DNA of 64,000 nucleotides from Ruminococcaceae bacterium FB2012 (GCA_900104495.1 FMXS01000010.1:62001-126000); one strand, 5' to 3'. Positions 8,814 to 18,913 are shown, counted from the first letter of the stretch. Notes: generated from the sequence alone by a model not told the origin. Made by a program: numbers and translations.

Positions 8814-10577
8814 ATGGCAAACGAAAAATTTACCGCAGTCGGCACGAATATTGCCGAGAAAGCTACTATGATATGGAACGTTGCGGATATGCTGCGCGGG
8901 CCGTTCAAGCCGCACGAATACGGGCTTGTTATACTTCCGATGACCGTAGTCAAGCGGTTTCATGACTGCCTGCTGCCAACACACGACAAGGTGCTTGCCG
9001 AATATGAGAGCAAGAAAAATTTCGCCGTTATCGAGGGCTTTCTGACCAAAGCCTCCGGCTATCAGTTCTATAACACCAGCAAGTTCACATTTGAGCTGCT
9101 GTGTGCCGATCCCGATAACATCGAGGCTAATTTCCGCGACTATCTCGGCGGGTTCTCGGCTAATGTACAGGACGTGCTCGCCAAGTTTGACTTTGACGCT
9201 ATAATCAAGCGTATGGTCGAGAGCAACACCCTCTATCTTGTTATAAAAGAGTTCAACTCGCAGAAGGGCTATCTCGGACCGGACAAGATCAGCTCCGTTG
9301 ACTGCGGCTATATCTTTGAAGACCTCGTAAAGCGTTTCTCCGAGTCCTTCGGCGAAGAGGCAGGAGCCCATTTTACAAGCCGTGATGTTATATACCTGAT
9401 GACAGATATCCTGCTCTCGGATACCGACCTCTCCAAGGGCGGCAACGTGACCGTTTACGATATGGCTATGGGTACATCTCAGATGCTCGGCTGTATGGAG
9501 GAGCGCATCCACGAGCTCAATTCCGAGATTGACGTTACCTGCTTCGGGCAGGAGTTTAATCCTTCCACTTTCGCAATAGCCAAATCCGATATGATGATCC
9601 GGGGCGGCAATCCTGAGAATATGCGGTTCGGTGATACTCTCTCCGAGGATCAGTTCAGCGGCTATCAGTTCCGCTATATCATTTCAAATCCGCCCTTTGG
9701 CATTGACTGGAAGCGTGAGGAGAAGGCTGTCAAGAAGGAAGCCGAAAAGGGTGAGCTCGGACGTTTTGCTCCCGGTCTGCCGAAGATATCAGACGGTCAG
9801 CAGCTCTTTGTGCTGAACGGTCTGTCGAAGCTGGCACAGAACGGCAAAATGGCTATCATTCAGAACGGCTCGCCGCTGTTTTCGGGTGATGCTGGCAGCG
9901 GCCCCAGCGAGATCCGCCGCTATATACTTGAGAATGACTGGCTCGACGCTATCATTCAGCTTTCGACCGATATGTTCATGAATACGGGCATCAGCACTTA
10001 TATATGGGTGCTGAACAAGACCAAGCCCGACTACCGCACAGACAAGGTGCAGCTTATTGATGCCTCGCACTGCTATGAAGCCCGCCGCAAGTCGATAGGA
10101 AACAAGCGCAACGACATCACCGACCTCTGCCGCGATCTGATCGTTCAGGCTTACGGAGAGTTTGCCGATGATAAGATCTACGGCGACAAGGGCGGCGTTT
10201 ACTGTCACAGCAAGATTTTTGATATCAGCGAGTTCGGCTATAACAAGATCGTTGTTGAGCGCCCGACTCTTGATGAGGACGGCAAGCCGGTACTCAAAAA
10301 GGGCAAGCCGATCGCCGATGCCGACCGCCGCGACACCGAGAACGTTCCGATGAACGAGGACATTGACGAGTATTTTGCCCGCGAGGTCCTGCCCTATGCG
10401 CCCGATGCCTGGATAGACCGCAAGAAAACCAAGGTGGGCTATGAGATTCCCATGACGCGCTATTTCTATGAGTACAAGGCTCCCGAGCGTGTTGAGGATA
10501 TTATGGACAGGCTGACCGCGATAGAGTCCGACATTCAGTCGAGCCTTGACGCTCTGTTCGGGGGTGGTAAGGAATGA
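8814..10577 (+). CDS. hsdM: type I restriction-modification system, DNA methyltransferase subunit
   Basis: 587 residues, full length for HsdM. Residues 14-140 are the N-terminal helical domain. The N6-adenine methyltransferase core has the SAM-binding motif I (VYDMAMGTSQM, about 214-224; the usual DPxxGTG is altered at its start) and the catalytic NPPF at 292-295. With HsdS it forms the M2S methylase that protects host DNA, and with HsdR the restriction complex. It is first in an operon with its own strong promoter; its stop overlaps the hsdS start by four bases. Confidence 0.95.
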   Translation: MANEKFTAVGTNIAEKATMIWNVADMLRGPFKPHEYGLVILPMTVVKRFHDCLLPTHDKVLAEYESKKNFAVIEGFLTKASGYQFYNTSKFTFELLCADPDNIEANFRDYLGGFSANVQDVLAKFDFDAIIKRMVESNTLYLVIKEFNSQKGYLGPDKISSVDCGYIFEDLVKRFSESFGEEAGAHFTSRDVIYLMTDILLSDTDLSKGGNVTVYDMAMGTSQMLGCMEERIHELNSEIDVTCFGQEFNPSTFAIAKSDMMIRGGNPENMRFGDTLSEDQFSGYQFRYIISNPPFGIDWKREEKAVKKEAEKGELGRFAPGLPKISDGQQLFVLNGLSKLAQNGKMAIIQNGSPLFSGDAGSGPSEIRRYILENDWLDAIIQLSTDMFMNTGISTYIWVLNKTKPDYRTDKVQLIDASHCYEARRKSIGNKRNDITDLCRDLIVQAYGEFADDKIYGDKGGVYCHSKIFDISEFGYNKIVVERPTLDEDGKPVLKKGKPIADADRRDTENVPMNEDIDEYFAREVLPYAPDAWIDRKKTKVGYEIPMTRYFYEYKAPERVEDIMDRLTAIESDIQSSLDALFGGGKE

Positions 10578-11893
10578 GGAAGATGAAGGACAGCGGTATT
10601 GAATGGATCGGGGAGATACCGGAGAGTTGGGAACTTCGTAAAGGCAAATTTCTCTTTTCACAAAGGAACGAAAAAGGCAACCGCATAACAGTTCAGTTAT
10701 TATCCCCTACTCAAAAATATGGTGTAATTCCGCAAAGTATGTATGAGGAATTATCAGGTATGAAAGCCGTAAAACTTGATGAAAACACAGATTTTAATTC
10801 GATGAAATCAATTTATAATGGAGATTTTTGCATCAGTTTACGTAGTTTTCAAGGAGGATTTGAGTATTCAGAATATAACGGGGTAGTATCTCCTGCATAT
10901 CAAGTATTTTATAAAACTGCTGATATATCTAACGACTATTATCGTTATATGTTTAAAGAGCGTGGTTTTATAGATAAAATGTCATCATTGACTAAAACTT
11001 TTAGAGATGGCAAAAGCATTTCATTTTCTGATTTTGCAGATTCACTAATACCACTCCCACCTCTTCCCGAACAACAAAAAATAGCCTCCTACCTCGACAC
11101 CCAATGCGCCCACATCGACAGCGTTATCGAGAAAACAAAGCAGTCTATCGAGGAATACAAAAAGCTGAAACAGGCTGTTATCACGCAGGCGGTGACTAAG
11201 GGCGTGCGCGGGGAGCGGGAGATGAAGGATAGCGGGGTTGAGTGGATTGGGGAGATACCGAGCAATTATTCAAGAAAAAAACTGAAATACTTCTCTGTAA
11301 TGATATCTAAAGGCACAACACCCAAAGAAATGCAAACGGAATTTGATGAAACCTACTCAGTGAGATATTTAAAGTCAGAGAATATTATTAACAATTATTT
11401 ATCTCCATTACCGTTATTTACAATTACAGAAGAAACACATACTACTGAATTAAGCCGTTCGATGTTAAATGAATATGATATAGTGTTTGTGATTGCTGGA
11501 GCTTCAATTGGAAAATGTGCTATAATGGATTCAAAACTTTTACCTGCAAATACCAATCAAGCAACTTCATTTATTAGGATAAAAGAAAAATACACTGATT
11601 ATATGAAGTATATTTGGTATGTGTTGCAATCTGATATTATGAAGACTTATATAAGTCTATTCGCTGTACAATCTGCACAGCCAAATATGTCAATGGATGA
11701 TTTAGGAAATTTCTTTGTGCCTATACCTAACGATAATAAAGAGATACCCGAGATAACCGCCTACCTCGACCGAAAATGCGCCGAGATAGACACCCTTATC
11801 ACCAAAAAAGAACAGTTCCTCACGGAGCTTGAAAGCTACAAAAAATCCATGATCTACGAATACGTCACGGGCAAAAAGGAGGTGCCGCAATGA
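10574..11893 (+). CDS. hsdS: type I restriction-modification system, specificity subunit
   Basis: 439 residues; a second ATG at 10583 has better ribosome-site spacing, so the true start may be MKDSGIEW. It has the classic two-half design: each half opens with MKDSG(I/V)EWIGEIP (residues about 4 and 217), then a target recognition domain, then a conserved helical spacer (LPEQQKIASYLDTQCAHIDSVI and ITAYLDRKCAEIDTLI). Each half reads one part of a bipartite DNA site. The two recognition domains are visibly more AT-rich than the spacers, which suggests exchange between strains. Both ends overlap neighbours by four bases, so translation is coupled. Confidence 0.95.
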   Translation: MRKMKDSGIEWIGEIPESWELRKGKFLFSQRNEKGNRITVQLLSPTQKYGVIPQSMYEELSGMKAVKLDENTDFNSMKSIYNGDFCISLRSFQGGFEYSEYNGVVSPAYQVFYKTADISNDYYRYMFKERGFIDKMSSLTKTFRDGKSISFSDFADSLIPLPPLPEQQKIASYLDTQCAHIDSVIEKTKQSIEEYKKLKQAVITQAVTKGVRGEREMKDSGVEWIGEIPSNYSRKKLKYFSVMISKGTTPKEMQTEFDETYSVRYLKSENIINNYLSPLPLFTITEETHTTELSRSMLNEYDIVFVIAGASIGKCAIMDSKLLPANTNQATSFIRIKEKYTDYMKYIWYVLQSDIMKTYISLFAVQSAQPNMSMDDLGNFFVPIPNDNKEIPEITAYLDRKCAEIDTLITKKEQFLTELESYKKSMIYEYVTGKKEVPQ

Positions 11894-14800
11894 GCGTTGA
11901 AGTTACCACCGAAAAACGCTTTGAAGAAGATATTGAAGCCTTTTTCCTCTCGCCGCAGGGCGGCTATACCACGAACACCGACAGCTATGACCCGAAGCTC
12001 GGGCTTTATACCGATACCCTTGTGCGTTTCATCAAAGCCACCCAGCCGAAGGAGTGGCACCGCTTCGAGATGCAGAACAGCGTCAGCCCCGAGGACAAGC
12101 TCGCAAGAGCTTTTGCCAACGCCTGCGATATGGACGGGGTACTGTCTGTCCTCCGTTACGGTTTCAAGCATAGGGGCATCACGTTCAGGGTCTGCTATTT
12201 CAAGCCCGAGTCGGGGCTGAATCAGACCGCCGAGGAGCAGTACGCCGCCAACGAGATCACCCTCAACCGCCAGTGGTATTACTCCGCCGACAGCAAAAAG
12301 TCGGTGGATATGGTCATCGCCGTGAACGGCATACCAGTTTTCGCTTTCGAGCTGAAAAACCAGTACACCGGGCAGAACATCGAAAACGCCAGGCGCCAGT
12401 GGATGTATGACCGCGACCCGCGAGAGGTGTGCTTTCAGTTCAACAAGCGTGTGCTTGCGTTCTTCTGCGTCGATCAGCTTAACGCCTGCATGACCACAAA
12501 GCTTGCGGGAAAGGATACATATTTTCTGCCCTTCGATCAAGGCTCCAACGGTGCAGGAAACAACGGCGGCAAGGGCAATCCCGCCAACCCTGACGGCTAT
12601 CCGACAGCGTATATATGGGAGAATGTCTTTCAGAAGGACAGCATGACGGATATCCTGCAAAAGTTCATCAGCCTTAAAACTACCGAGGAAAAGAAGCTCC
12701 TTCCGGACGGCAGGGAACAGATCACCAAGAAAAAGGCGCTTATATTCCCCCGCTATCATCAGCTCGATGTAGTTCGGAAAATGATAGCTGATGTCCGTGT
12801 GAACGGCGCCGGACATAATTATCTCATTCAGCACAGCGCAGGCTCCGGCAAGTCGAATTCTATCGCATGGACTGCTTATCGCCTGGCCTCTCTTTTCAAC
12901 GATGAAAACAAGCCCGTATTTTCAAGCGTTATAGTTGTTACCGACCGCCGTGTGCTCGATGCACAGCTCCAGGAGACTATCTCCGGGTTTGACCATAAGC
13001 TGGGCGCGGTCGAGACTATCGGTGAGAACAAGACATCTAAAGACCTGCGGGATGCTATAAATGACGGCATCCGTATAATAGTAACTACCTTGCAGAAATT
13101 CCCTGTGATCTATCAAGAGGTTGACAAGGTCTCCGGCAGGAACTTTGCTATCATAGTTGATGAGGCACATTCCTCGCAGACCGGAACCTCGGCTATCAAG
13201 CTGAAAACAGCTCTCGCTGATACAGAGCAGGCTCTTCGCGAGTATGCAGAGATAGAGGGCAAGGCCGAGGATGAGATCGACAAGAACGATAAGATCGTGC
13301 AGGAAATGCTCACTCACGGCAGGCACCCGAACCTTTCCTTCTTCGCTTTTACTGCGACTCCCAAGGGTCCAACTCTTGAGATGTTCGGTACTCCGTATCC
13401 TGACGGATCGTTCCATCCGTTCCACATTTACAGTATGCGTCAGGCCATTGAGGAGGGCTTCATTCTTGACGTCCTGCAAAACTATATGACCTATAATACC
13501 TGCTTCAAGATCGCCAAGAACACTAAAGAAAATCCCGAGCTGCCGGAGAGCAGAGCGACAAAGGTCATTAAGCAATATGAGAAACTGCACCCGTATAACA
13601 TAAGTCAGAAAACTGCAATAATCGTTGAGACCTTCCGCGAAACTACTATGCATAAGATCGGCGGCAAGGGCAAGATGATGGTGGTTACAGATTCCCGCCT
13701 TGCTGCTGTGCGCTATTTCCACGAGATCAAGCGTTACATTGCCGAGCATCACTACGGGGATATGGACGTTCTGACGGCATTCTCCGGCGCAGTTCAGGAC
13801 GGAGACGAGGAGTTCACCGAAAGCAGCCTGAATGTCCGAAAGGACGGCAGCCACATCTCCGAGAAACAGACCAAAGATGAGTTTCATGATAATTTCAATG
13901 TACTTGTTGTCGCTGAAAAATACCAGACCGGATTTGATGAACCTCTTCTGCATACAATGATCGTCGATAAAAAGCTAAAGGGAGTCAAGGCGGTTCAGAC
14001 ACTTTCAAGGCTTAATCGTACCTGCCCCGGCAAGGTAGATACATTCGTGCTTGACTTTGTCAACAAGGCAGAGGATATCCTCGATGCATTTCAGCCGTTC
14101 TACCAGGAAACAAGCCTTGAGCAGGAGGTCAATGTTGATCTGATCTATCAGACCGAACGCGAGCTGCTTGATTATGCGATATATTCAAACGATGATATCG
14201 AGGACTTTATTTCGGTATGGAATAAGCCCGGCAAGCAGGACAGCGTAACAATGGGCAAGATGACCAGCGCATTAAAGCCTGTAACAGACAGATACAATCT
14301 GAAGAATTCCGAGGAGCGTTATCAGTTCAGGCGTAAGGTCAGGAGCTTTATCAAGTGGTATGGCTACATTACTCAGGTTGTAAGAACGTTTGATAAGGAA
14401 ATGCACAAGGAATATCTGTTCCTGAGCTATCTGCTGCATCTGCTTCCGACTGACCCAATTGATCCGGTCGACCTTGACGGCAAGCTGAAACTCGAATACT
14501 ACAAGCTGCAAAAGACTTTTGAGGGAGCGATACGGCTTGAAAACATTGACGGCGAATACGAACCCGCCAAGGAAAAGGCTGCATCCGGAAAACAGAAGAA
14601 AAGCCCTCTTGATGAAATTCTTGAAAAGATCAATGAGAAATACAAGGGCAAGTTCACCGATGCTGACAAGGTTATTCTTGGAGCTCTGCACGACAAGCTG
14701 ATGAAAAACCAGAAGCTTCAGAGTTCTGCTGCAACCTCAGACCCTGTCATCTTTACGGAAAGCATTTTCCCGTCTGCATTCGGCGAGGCCGCAATGGAAA

Positions 14801-14919
14801 GCTATGCCGAATCACAGGAAAGCTATTCTTCGATCTTTGAGGACAAAAACAAGTATCAGGCAATAATGAGCGCCCTTGCAGGTATCATTTATCGGGAAAT
14901 GAGATCAGGGAATCAATAA
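11890..14919 (+). CDS. hsdR: type I restriction-modification system, restriction/translocase subunit
   Basis: 1009 residues, normal for HsdR. The start follows AAGGAGG. The N-terminal nuclease (PD-(D/E)xK) is seen as D140 ... E154-L-K156 in SVDMVIAVNGIPVFAFELKN. The SF2 motor has Walker A SAGSGKS near residue 315 and the DEAH box at about 424, plus QTLSRLNRTCPGK and other motor motifs. The C-terminal helical part binds the methylase. It cuts unmodified DNA after translocation. No frameshift was seen, so the system should be active. Confidence 0.95.
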   Translation: MSVEVTTEKRFEEDIEAFFLSPQGGYTTNTDSYDPKLGLYTDTLVRFIKATQPKEWHRFEMQNSVSPEDKLARAFANACDMDGVLSVLRYGFKHRGITFRVCYFKPESGLNQTAEEQYAANEITLNRQWYYSADSKKSVDMVIAVNGIPVFAFELKNQYTGQNIENARRQWMYDRDPREVCFQFNKRVLAFFCVDQLNACMTTKLAGKDTYFLPFDQGSNGAGNNGGKGNPANPDGYPTAYIWENVFQKDSMTDILQKFISLKTTEEKKLLPDGREQITKKKALIFPRYHQLDVVRKMIADVRVNGAGHNYLIQHSAGSGKSNSIAWTAYRLASLFNDENKPVFSSVIVVTDRRVLDAQLQETISGFDHKLGAVETIGENKTSKDLRDAINDGIRIIVTTLQKFPVIYQEVDKVSGRNFAIIVDEAHSSQTGTSAIKLKTALADTEQALREYAEIEGKAEDEIDKNDKIVQEMLTHGRHPNLSFFAFTATPKGPTLEMFGTPYPDGSFHPFHIYSMRQAIEEGFILDVLQNYMTYNTCFKIAKNTKENPELPESRATKVIKQYEKLHPYNISQKTAIIVETFRETTMHKIGGKGKMMVVTDSRLAAVRYFHEIKRYIAEHHYGDMDVLTAFSGAVQDGDEEFTESSLNVRKDGSHISEKQTKDEFHDNFNVLVVAEKYQTGFDEPLLHTMIVDKKLKGVKAVQTLSRLNRTCPGKVDTFVLDFVNKAEDILDAFQPFYQETSLEQEVNVDLIYQTERELLDYAIYSNDDIEDFISVWNKPGKQDSVTMGKMTSALKPVTDRYNLKNSEERYQFRRKVRSFIKWYGYITQVVRTFDKEMHKEYLFLSYLLHLLPTDPIDPVDLDGKLKLEYYKLQKTFEGAIRLENIDGEYEPAKEKAASGKQKKSPLDEILEKINEKYKGKFTDADKVILGALHDKLMKNQKLQSSAATSDPVIFTESIFPSAFGEAAMESYAESQESYSSIFEDKNKYQAIMSALAGIIYREMRSGNQ

Positions 14920-14925
14920 TTGAGT

Positions 14926-14958
14926 ACAAGCCCTTTGGATAATCACCGAAGGGCTTGT
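14926..14958. terminator. bidirectional terminator between hsdR and relaxase gene
   Basis: ACAAGCCCTT and AAGGGCTTGT form a perfect 10-bp stem followed by TTATTTT on the plus strand. It serves the two convergent genes. Confidence 0.8.
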
Positions 14959-14962
14959 TATT

Positions 14963-17860
14963 TTACAACTGAATTCCATCATCCTTGATCCCAAGTTCTT
15001 CCTTCTTCTGACTGATCATTCTGCGGAGTTTTCTATCCACCTTCGACTGCATCTTATGTTGCGTCCTCGAATAATCATCCTCGATCATACGGGATAGACT
15101 TACAAATAATCCGAATATTGAATTGGTCAGCATCGCATTTTCATAGTCCTCGGAGTGTTGGAGCAATGCTTCGGCATATTCGTTCCCTGCCTCGGCGGAT
15201 TTGGTCAGCCATTTTATCGCCTCTGCCTTGTCTCGTTCCGTATCATCATTTCCAAACAGATACAGCTTGCCGAGGAGGAACGAGCACCAATGATTGCTGT
15301 CAGCGGAATCTTTGAGGAGTTGTATTGCTTTTTCTGTATTGTGAAACCCATTATCATTAAGCAGTATCTTTGCATAGGTGTACGAGGCATAGGGTTTGAG
15401 ATCATCATTATCACAGACCTTTTCAAGCAGATCAACTGCTTTGGAAAGGTCTTTCTTCTCATTGGAAAGATAGAGCTTTGCAAGTGCATACATAGCATAT
15501 TCATTGTTGTCATATGAAGCCTGCCGGAGATATTTCTCGGCCTTATTCATGTCCTTGTAAACAATTTCTCCCGACAGATAAATCTTGCCGAGTTTGTATG
15601 CCGAGAACGAATCTCCGCTGTCTGCAAGCTCGGTCAGCATTTCAATCCCTCTGTCAATATCCGGTTCAGCATGTTCGCCGGAGATATATTCAAGGGCAAG
15701 AAACCGTTTTGCATTTGTGTTTCCAAGTGCGACCGCTTTCCGAATCTCATGAAAACCCTGCGGAATACCTTGATCTATATTTTCACCGTACAGGAGAGCT
15801 TTTCCGTATTCATACAGAGCATTTTTGTTGTTCAGTTCCGCTGAGCGCTTGAAATATTCAAGAGATTTTGCGACATCCTTATCTGTACCAAGAGCATTCA
15901 TATACATCCTTCCGAGCTTGTAAAACAAGTTATCATCAGCTTGTCCGTCAGCTTCGAGTTTCATAAATCCGGCGAGAGCCTGTGCATAATAGTTTTTTGC
16001 CTCGGCATCGTCTTTGGCAACTGATTCGCCGTTGGCATACATCTGTGCTACAGCATACTGGGCATAAGGTTGCCCTTGTGATGCAGAAGCCTTGTACCAA
16101 CTGAATGCTTTTTCATAGCTTTGCTCAACTCTGCTGCCGTAGTAATACATATTTGCAAGGCTGAACTGAGCATACTTGTTCCCGGCTATCGCAGCTCTTT
16201 CAAACCATTTAAGCGCTTCGGTTTCGTTCTTTTCTGTTCCGAAGCCATAACAATGCATCTTGCCGATGCGGTACCAGACGTAGGCTCTCATATCTTTTGG
16301 CTTTACTCTCTGCCAAGGATGCTTCGGCTCGAATGGATAAAGGCAGCAGGAATACGGCTCTATTTCCATCAAGCCTTTGAGTGCCTCTGCATAGTATCGA
16401 TCTGATTTAGCATCATCTTTCTCTCCAATTTTATCGGTAGTATAGAGCTTTCCAAGATCATAAAGTGCGAGGATATTTCCATTTTCTGCTTCGGATAATA
16501 ACAATTTTTCTGCCATAATAAACTCATCTTGACCGTCATCCTTGCCATAGATAAGCTCACAGGCGGCTTTATAACCCTTGCTCCATTTCAAAAAGTAATT
16601 GAGGTTTGTCGTTTCTATCACCTCACCTGAATTCATAAAGTCATCGGGAAAAGGTGCAGGCTCCAGCATTATCTCATATGAAAAATCATCGCCCGAGTCA
16701 TCATTTGACGGCTCGGGCGACTGTTGTTCATTGGAATTATTTAGAACTAAATTCATCTCGGATATTTTCCGTATTATCATATTACGGACAGAATTATATA
16801 CCTTGTTTTGATGCATCGGTGGAAATTCTACTTTTGCAGAAGAATAAATATCGTGCTTCTGTTGCTCCATCTCGCACCAGAGTGCATACATCTTTTGGAT
16901 GGATTCGTTCTCGGTAAGCTGTAGAAAGATGCTGTCAACATTGGCTTTCATCTCCGGCGGAAGGAACTTGTAATACGTTCTTCCTTTATATTTTCTTAGC
17001 TGTTCTAACAAAGACAATATCGTTGTTTTAAGTCCTTCTGTAGAATTATCTCCGACTTTCAGATTATGAGCAAGCTGATGCATTAGCTCGGCAGATTCCT
17101 TTTTCAGATCATCGCGCAGAGCAGTCTGTCTGCCGTATAGGTTATATAACTCATCGTGATATACGTCATTTGCAAACGCAGAGAGTATCTTTTCAATTCC
17201 TTCTTTGGTAAGAAACCCTTGCCTCGGATCTGTAGAGTAAACAATAATATGCACATGAGGATTGCTTTCCTTATCATGAAAGGCTGCATACCATTTCATT
17301 GTGTTTGGATCTATTTTTGATGCCTTTGCAATAACCGGGATGTTCCTTTTCACGAGTTCCCGCCAAGAATTCAGATCAGTATATCCGGTTTGCTCGGCAT
17401 TGTCCCTTCGTAAAGATACAACATGTGTCCAGACAGTACCCTTGTGATTGGCTATTTCTTTTGCAACTTCTTTTAGATCTATCGGTTTGTCCTCTTGAGA
17501 AAACAATCCATGCTCTCCGATTTTTACAACACCCGGGCGCTGACCAAGGTAACCTACATAGTTTTCCCTGTTTGCTATCCTGTCATAGTTTCTCTCTAAA
17601 ATTTCTCCAATCAGTTTCGATGCCGAGGCCACAGAAGGGTTATTTATATAATCTTCGTACTCGAACATTTCTTTTCCTTCCGGGAAATCTTTCAGCAGTT
17701 TTTCCATGAGTTGTTTCTGATCCTCGGTAACAGACTGAGATTCTACATTTGAACTGTTGCTGACAGAACCTGGTCTTGTCGCAATATATTTCACATAGTT
17801 GCTGAGATTTTTCTTGTTTCCGCTTTTTAAATACCTGCTTGTTACTATTATTTTTGCCAC
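14963..17860 (-). CDS. conjugative relaxase (MobL/MobP3-like) fused to Sel1-like repeats
   Basis: 965 residues. The N-terminal 1-330 is a relaxase: IIVTSRYLK and YVKYIATRPG at the start, then a metal-binding His cluster in FHDKESNPHVHIIVY (His195, His202, His204). A nucleophilic Tyr is expected near the N-terminus (candidates Tyr10, Tyr22, Tyr25). From about residue 440 to 900 there are roughly a dozen Sel1-like repeats (AIAGNKYAQFSLANMYYYG and alike), a superhelical protein-binding scaffold. It nicks oriT and pilots the strand. The likely oriT and an accessory gene lie directly upstream. The C-terminus ends KDDGIQL, similar to the tail shared by other ICE proteins. Confidence 0.85.
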   Translation of the reverse strand: MAKIIVTSRYLKSGNKKNLSNYVKYIATRPGSVSNSSNVESQSVTEDQKQLMEKLLKDFPEGKEMFEYEDYINNPSVASASKLIGEILERNYDRIANRENYVGYLGQRPGVVKIGEHGLFSQEDKPIDLKEVAKEIANHKGTVWTHVVSLRRDNAEQTGYTDLNSWRELVKRNIPVIAKASKIDPNTMKWYAAFHDKESNPHVHIIVYSTDPRQGFLTKEGIEKILSAFANDVYHDELYNLYGRQTALRDDLKKESAELMHQLAHNLKVGDNSTEGLKTTILSLLEQLRKYKGRTYYKFLPPEMKANVDSIFLQLTENESIQKMYALWCEMEQQKHDIYSSAKVEFPPMHQNKVYNSVRNMIIRKISEMNLVLNNSNEQQSPEPSNDDSGDDFSYEIMLEPAPFPDDFMNSGEVIETTNLNYFLKWSKGYKAACELIYGKDDGQDEFIMAEKLLLSEAENGNILALYDLGKLYTTDKIGEKDDAKSDRYYAEALKGLMEIEPYSCCLYPFEPKHPWQRVKPKDMRAYVWYRIGKMHCYGFGTEKNETEALKWFERAAIAGNKYAQFSLANMYYYGSRVEQSYEKAFSWYKASASQGQPYAQYAVAQMYANGESVAKDDAEAKNYYAQALAGFMKLEADGQADDNLFYKLGRMYMNALGTDKDVAKSLEYFKRSAELNNKNALYEYGKALLYGENIDQGIPQGFHEIRKAVALGNTNAKRFLALEYISGEHAEPDIDRGIEMLTELADSGDSFSAYKLGKIYLSGEIVYKDMNKAEKYLRQASYDNNEYAMYALAKLYLSNEKKDLSKAVDLLEKVCDNDDLKPYASYTYAKILLNDNGFHNTEKAIQLLKDSADSNHWCSFLLGKLYLFGNDDTERDKAEAIKWLTKSAEAGNEYAEALLQHSEDYENAMLTNSIFGLFVSLSRMIEDDYSRTQHKMQSKVDRKLRRMISQKKEELGIKDDGIQL

Positions 17861-17930
17861 ACTTTTTCACTCCTTCCGAATAGTTTTTATGTATATCCGG
17901 GCGGATATTTTTCAACCCACCCGAAGTTTT

Positions 17931-18335
17931 TTAGCCCTGCTGATATGCAACTGCATCTTCACAGTTAATAATTCCGTTGATCCTTCTGACCTCATTTATA
18001 CAGTAAGCATGAAGATCCCGGACTGATTCTTCATCACCATTGTACATGCTTGCCGTCATCTGTGCGAGCTTCGCAAGCTCAACTGCTACCTTAAACATCA
18101 AACGGGAAAGGCGCTGCTCTGTACCTTTTATCTCAGCTTTTACCGTCTCGCTTATAAGCGGGCTGATATAGTTTACGCTATTTTCCTCGTCAAGATATCC
18201 GATGTAGAACTTGATTGCCTTCTCGATAAACTCACTTTTTGATCTGCAATTATCGTGTTTGTAATGAGTTTCTACGCCAGTCAGCGTCTCCGGATAAAAC
18301 CAAAATGCCTTTTTCTCTTTGTTTTCAAAACTCAA
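17931..18335 (-). CDS. relaxosome accessory / mobilisation protein
   Basis: TTG at 18335 (LSFENKEKKAFWFYPETL) follows GGAGGTGA by about five bases; 134 residues. The N-terminal part (VETHYKHDNCRSKSEFIEKAIKFYIGYLD) reads as a ribbon-helix-helix DNA-binding motif, and the rest is helical. It lies between the relaxase gene and the palindrome-rich region, the usual place of the oriT-binding partner of a relaxase. Role is inferred from context and the motif. Confidence 0.65.
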   Translation of the reverse strand: MSFENKEKKAFWFYPETLTGVETHYKHDNCRSKSEFIEKAIKFYIGYLDEENSVNYISPLISETVKAEIKGTEQRLSRLMFKVAVELAKLAQMTASMYNGDEESVRDLHAYCINEVRRINGIINCEDAVAYQQG

Positions 18336-18663
18336 ATAAATCACCTCCACGGACCCTGAACAAAGTCCGAAAACTCGCCAAATCCCGCCCTACAACCCCT
18401 ATTTTCAGTTTTTGCCGATTTTACGGAACCCTATCGGTAAACTCCGCAAGCCCCGCAAACTCGCGGCGGGCTTTGCCCGTCGCTGTGACCGATTCGGGGC
18501 TACGGCCCCGAATCTTTAACTTGCAAACCAAACACCCCCTTCGGACCGCGCTCCAGAGCCGCAAAAAAGACCACGAGAAATGCCCACAAACTGCCTTGGC
18601 AGTCTGTGGGGTATCGTTTCCCGACCTCGGCTCTGAAAGCGGCACACGGGGCGCTGTGGTTCG
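18336..18663 (-). other. probable origin of transfer (oriT) region
   Basis: 328 bases without a convincing gene and clearly more G+C-rich than the surroundings. It holds a 10-bp perfect stem (GATTCGGGGC, 18491-18500, with its complement 18505-18514, loop TACG). A second stem lies at 18583-18610 (CCCACA, ACTGCC paired with GGCAGT, TGTGGG). A shorter pair, CCGAT with ATCGG, lies near 18417-18440. Inverted repeats directly upstream of accessory and relaxase genes are the normal arrangement of oriT. The nick site cannot be named from sequence alone. Confidence 0.6.
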
Positions 18664-18909
18664 TTACACGGGCGAACCGTCTCCCGCATCATCTGACCTT
18701 TTTCTGCACACGTGCTTGCCGTTCACACCGTCTGCCTCGGGCTGTGTTCCCTCCACATACGATCTCACCTCCTTCGGGACGAACTTGTCGTAGAGCAGAT
18801 CTACAGCCTTTTCCATCTCAACTTCGAGGGTGCTGCCCTTGAGCTTGATAAAATAGTCGAGAGCCTTGATCCTGCTCTCCGGCACCCTGACCTTGATCAG
18901 CTTGTCCAT
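18664..18909 (-). CDS. DUF6103 family small protein
   Basis: 81 residues. The fold starts LIKVRVPESRIKALDYFIKLKGSTLEVEMEKAVDLLYDKFVP, the DUF6103 pattern, which resembles a ribbon-helix-helix unit with an extra helix. Members sit in ICE mobilisation regions. The tail after residue 60 is polar. It is first after oriT on the leading side and overlaps nothing; the ribosome site GGGGTGA is contributed by the end of the upstream gene. Confidence 0.65.
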   Translation of the reverse strand: MDKLIKVRVPESRIKALDYFIKLKGSTLEVEMEKAVDLLYDKFVPKEVRSYVEGTQPEADGVNGKHVCRKRSDDAGDGSPV

Positions 18910-18913
18910 AGCT

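Noticed and set aside
18239..18793. 184-residue plus-strand frame across the oriT region
   Set aside because: It is opposite to two real genes and the palindromes; composition is not protein-like.
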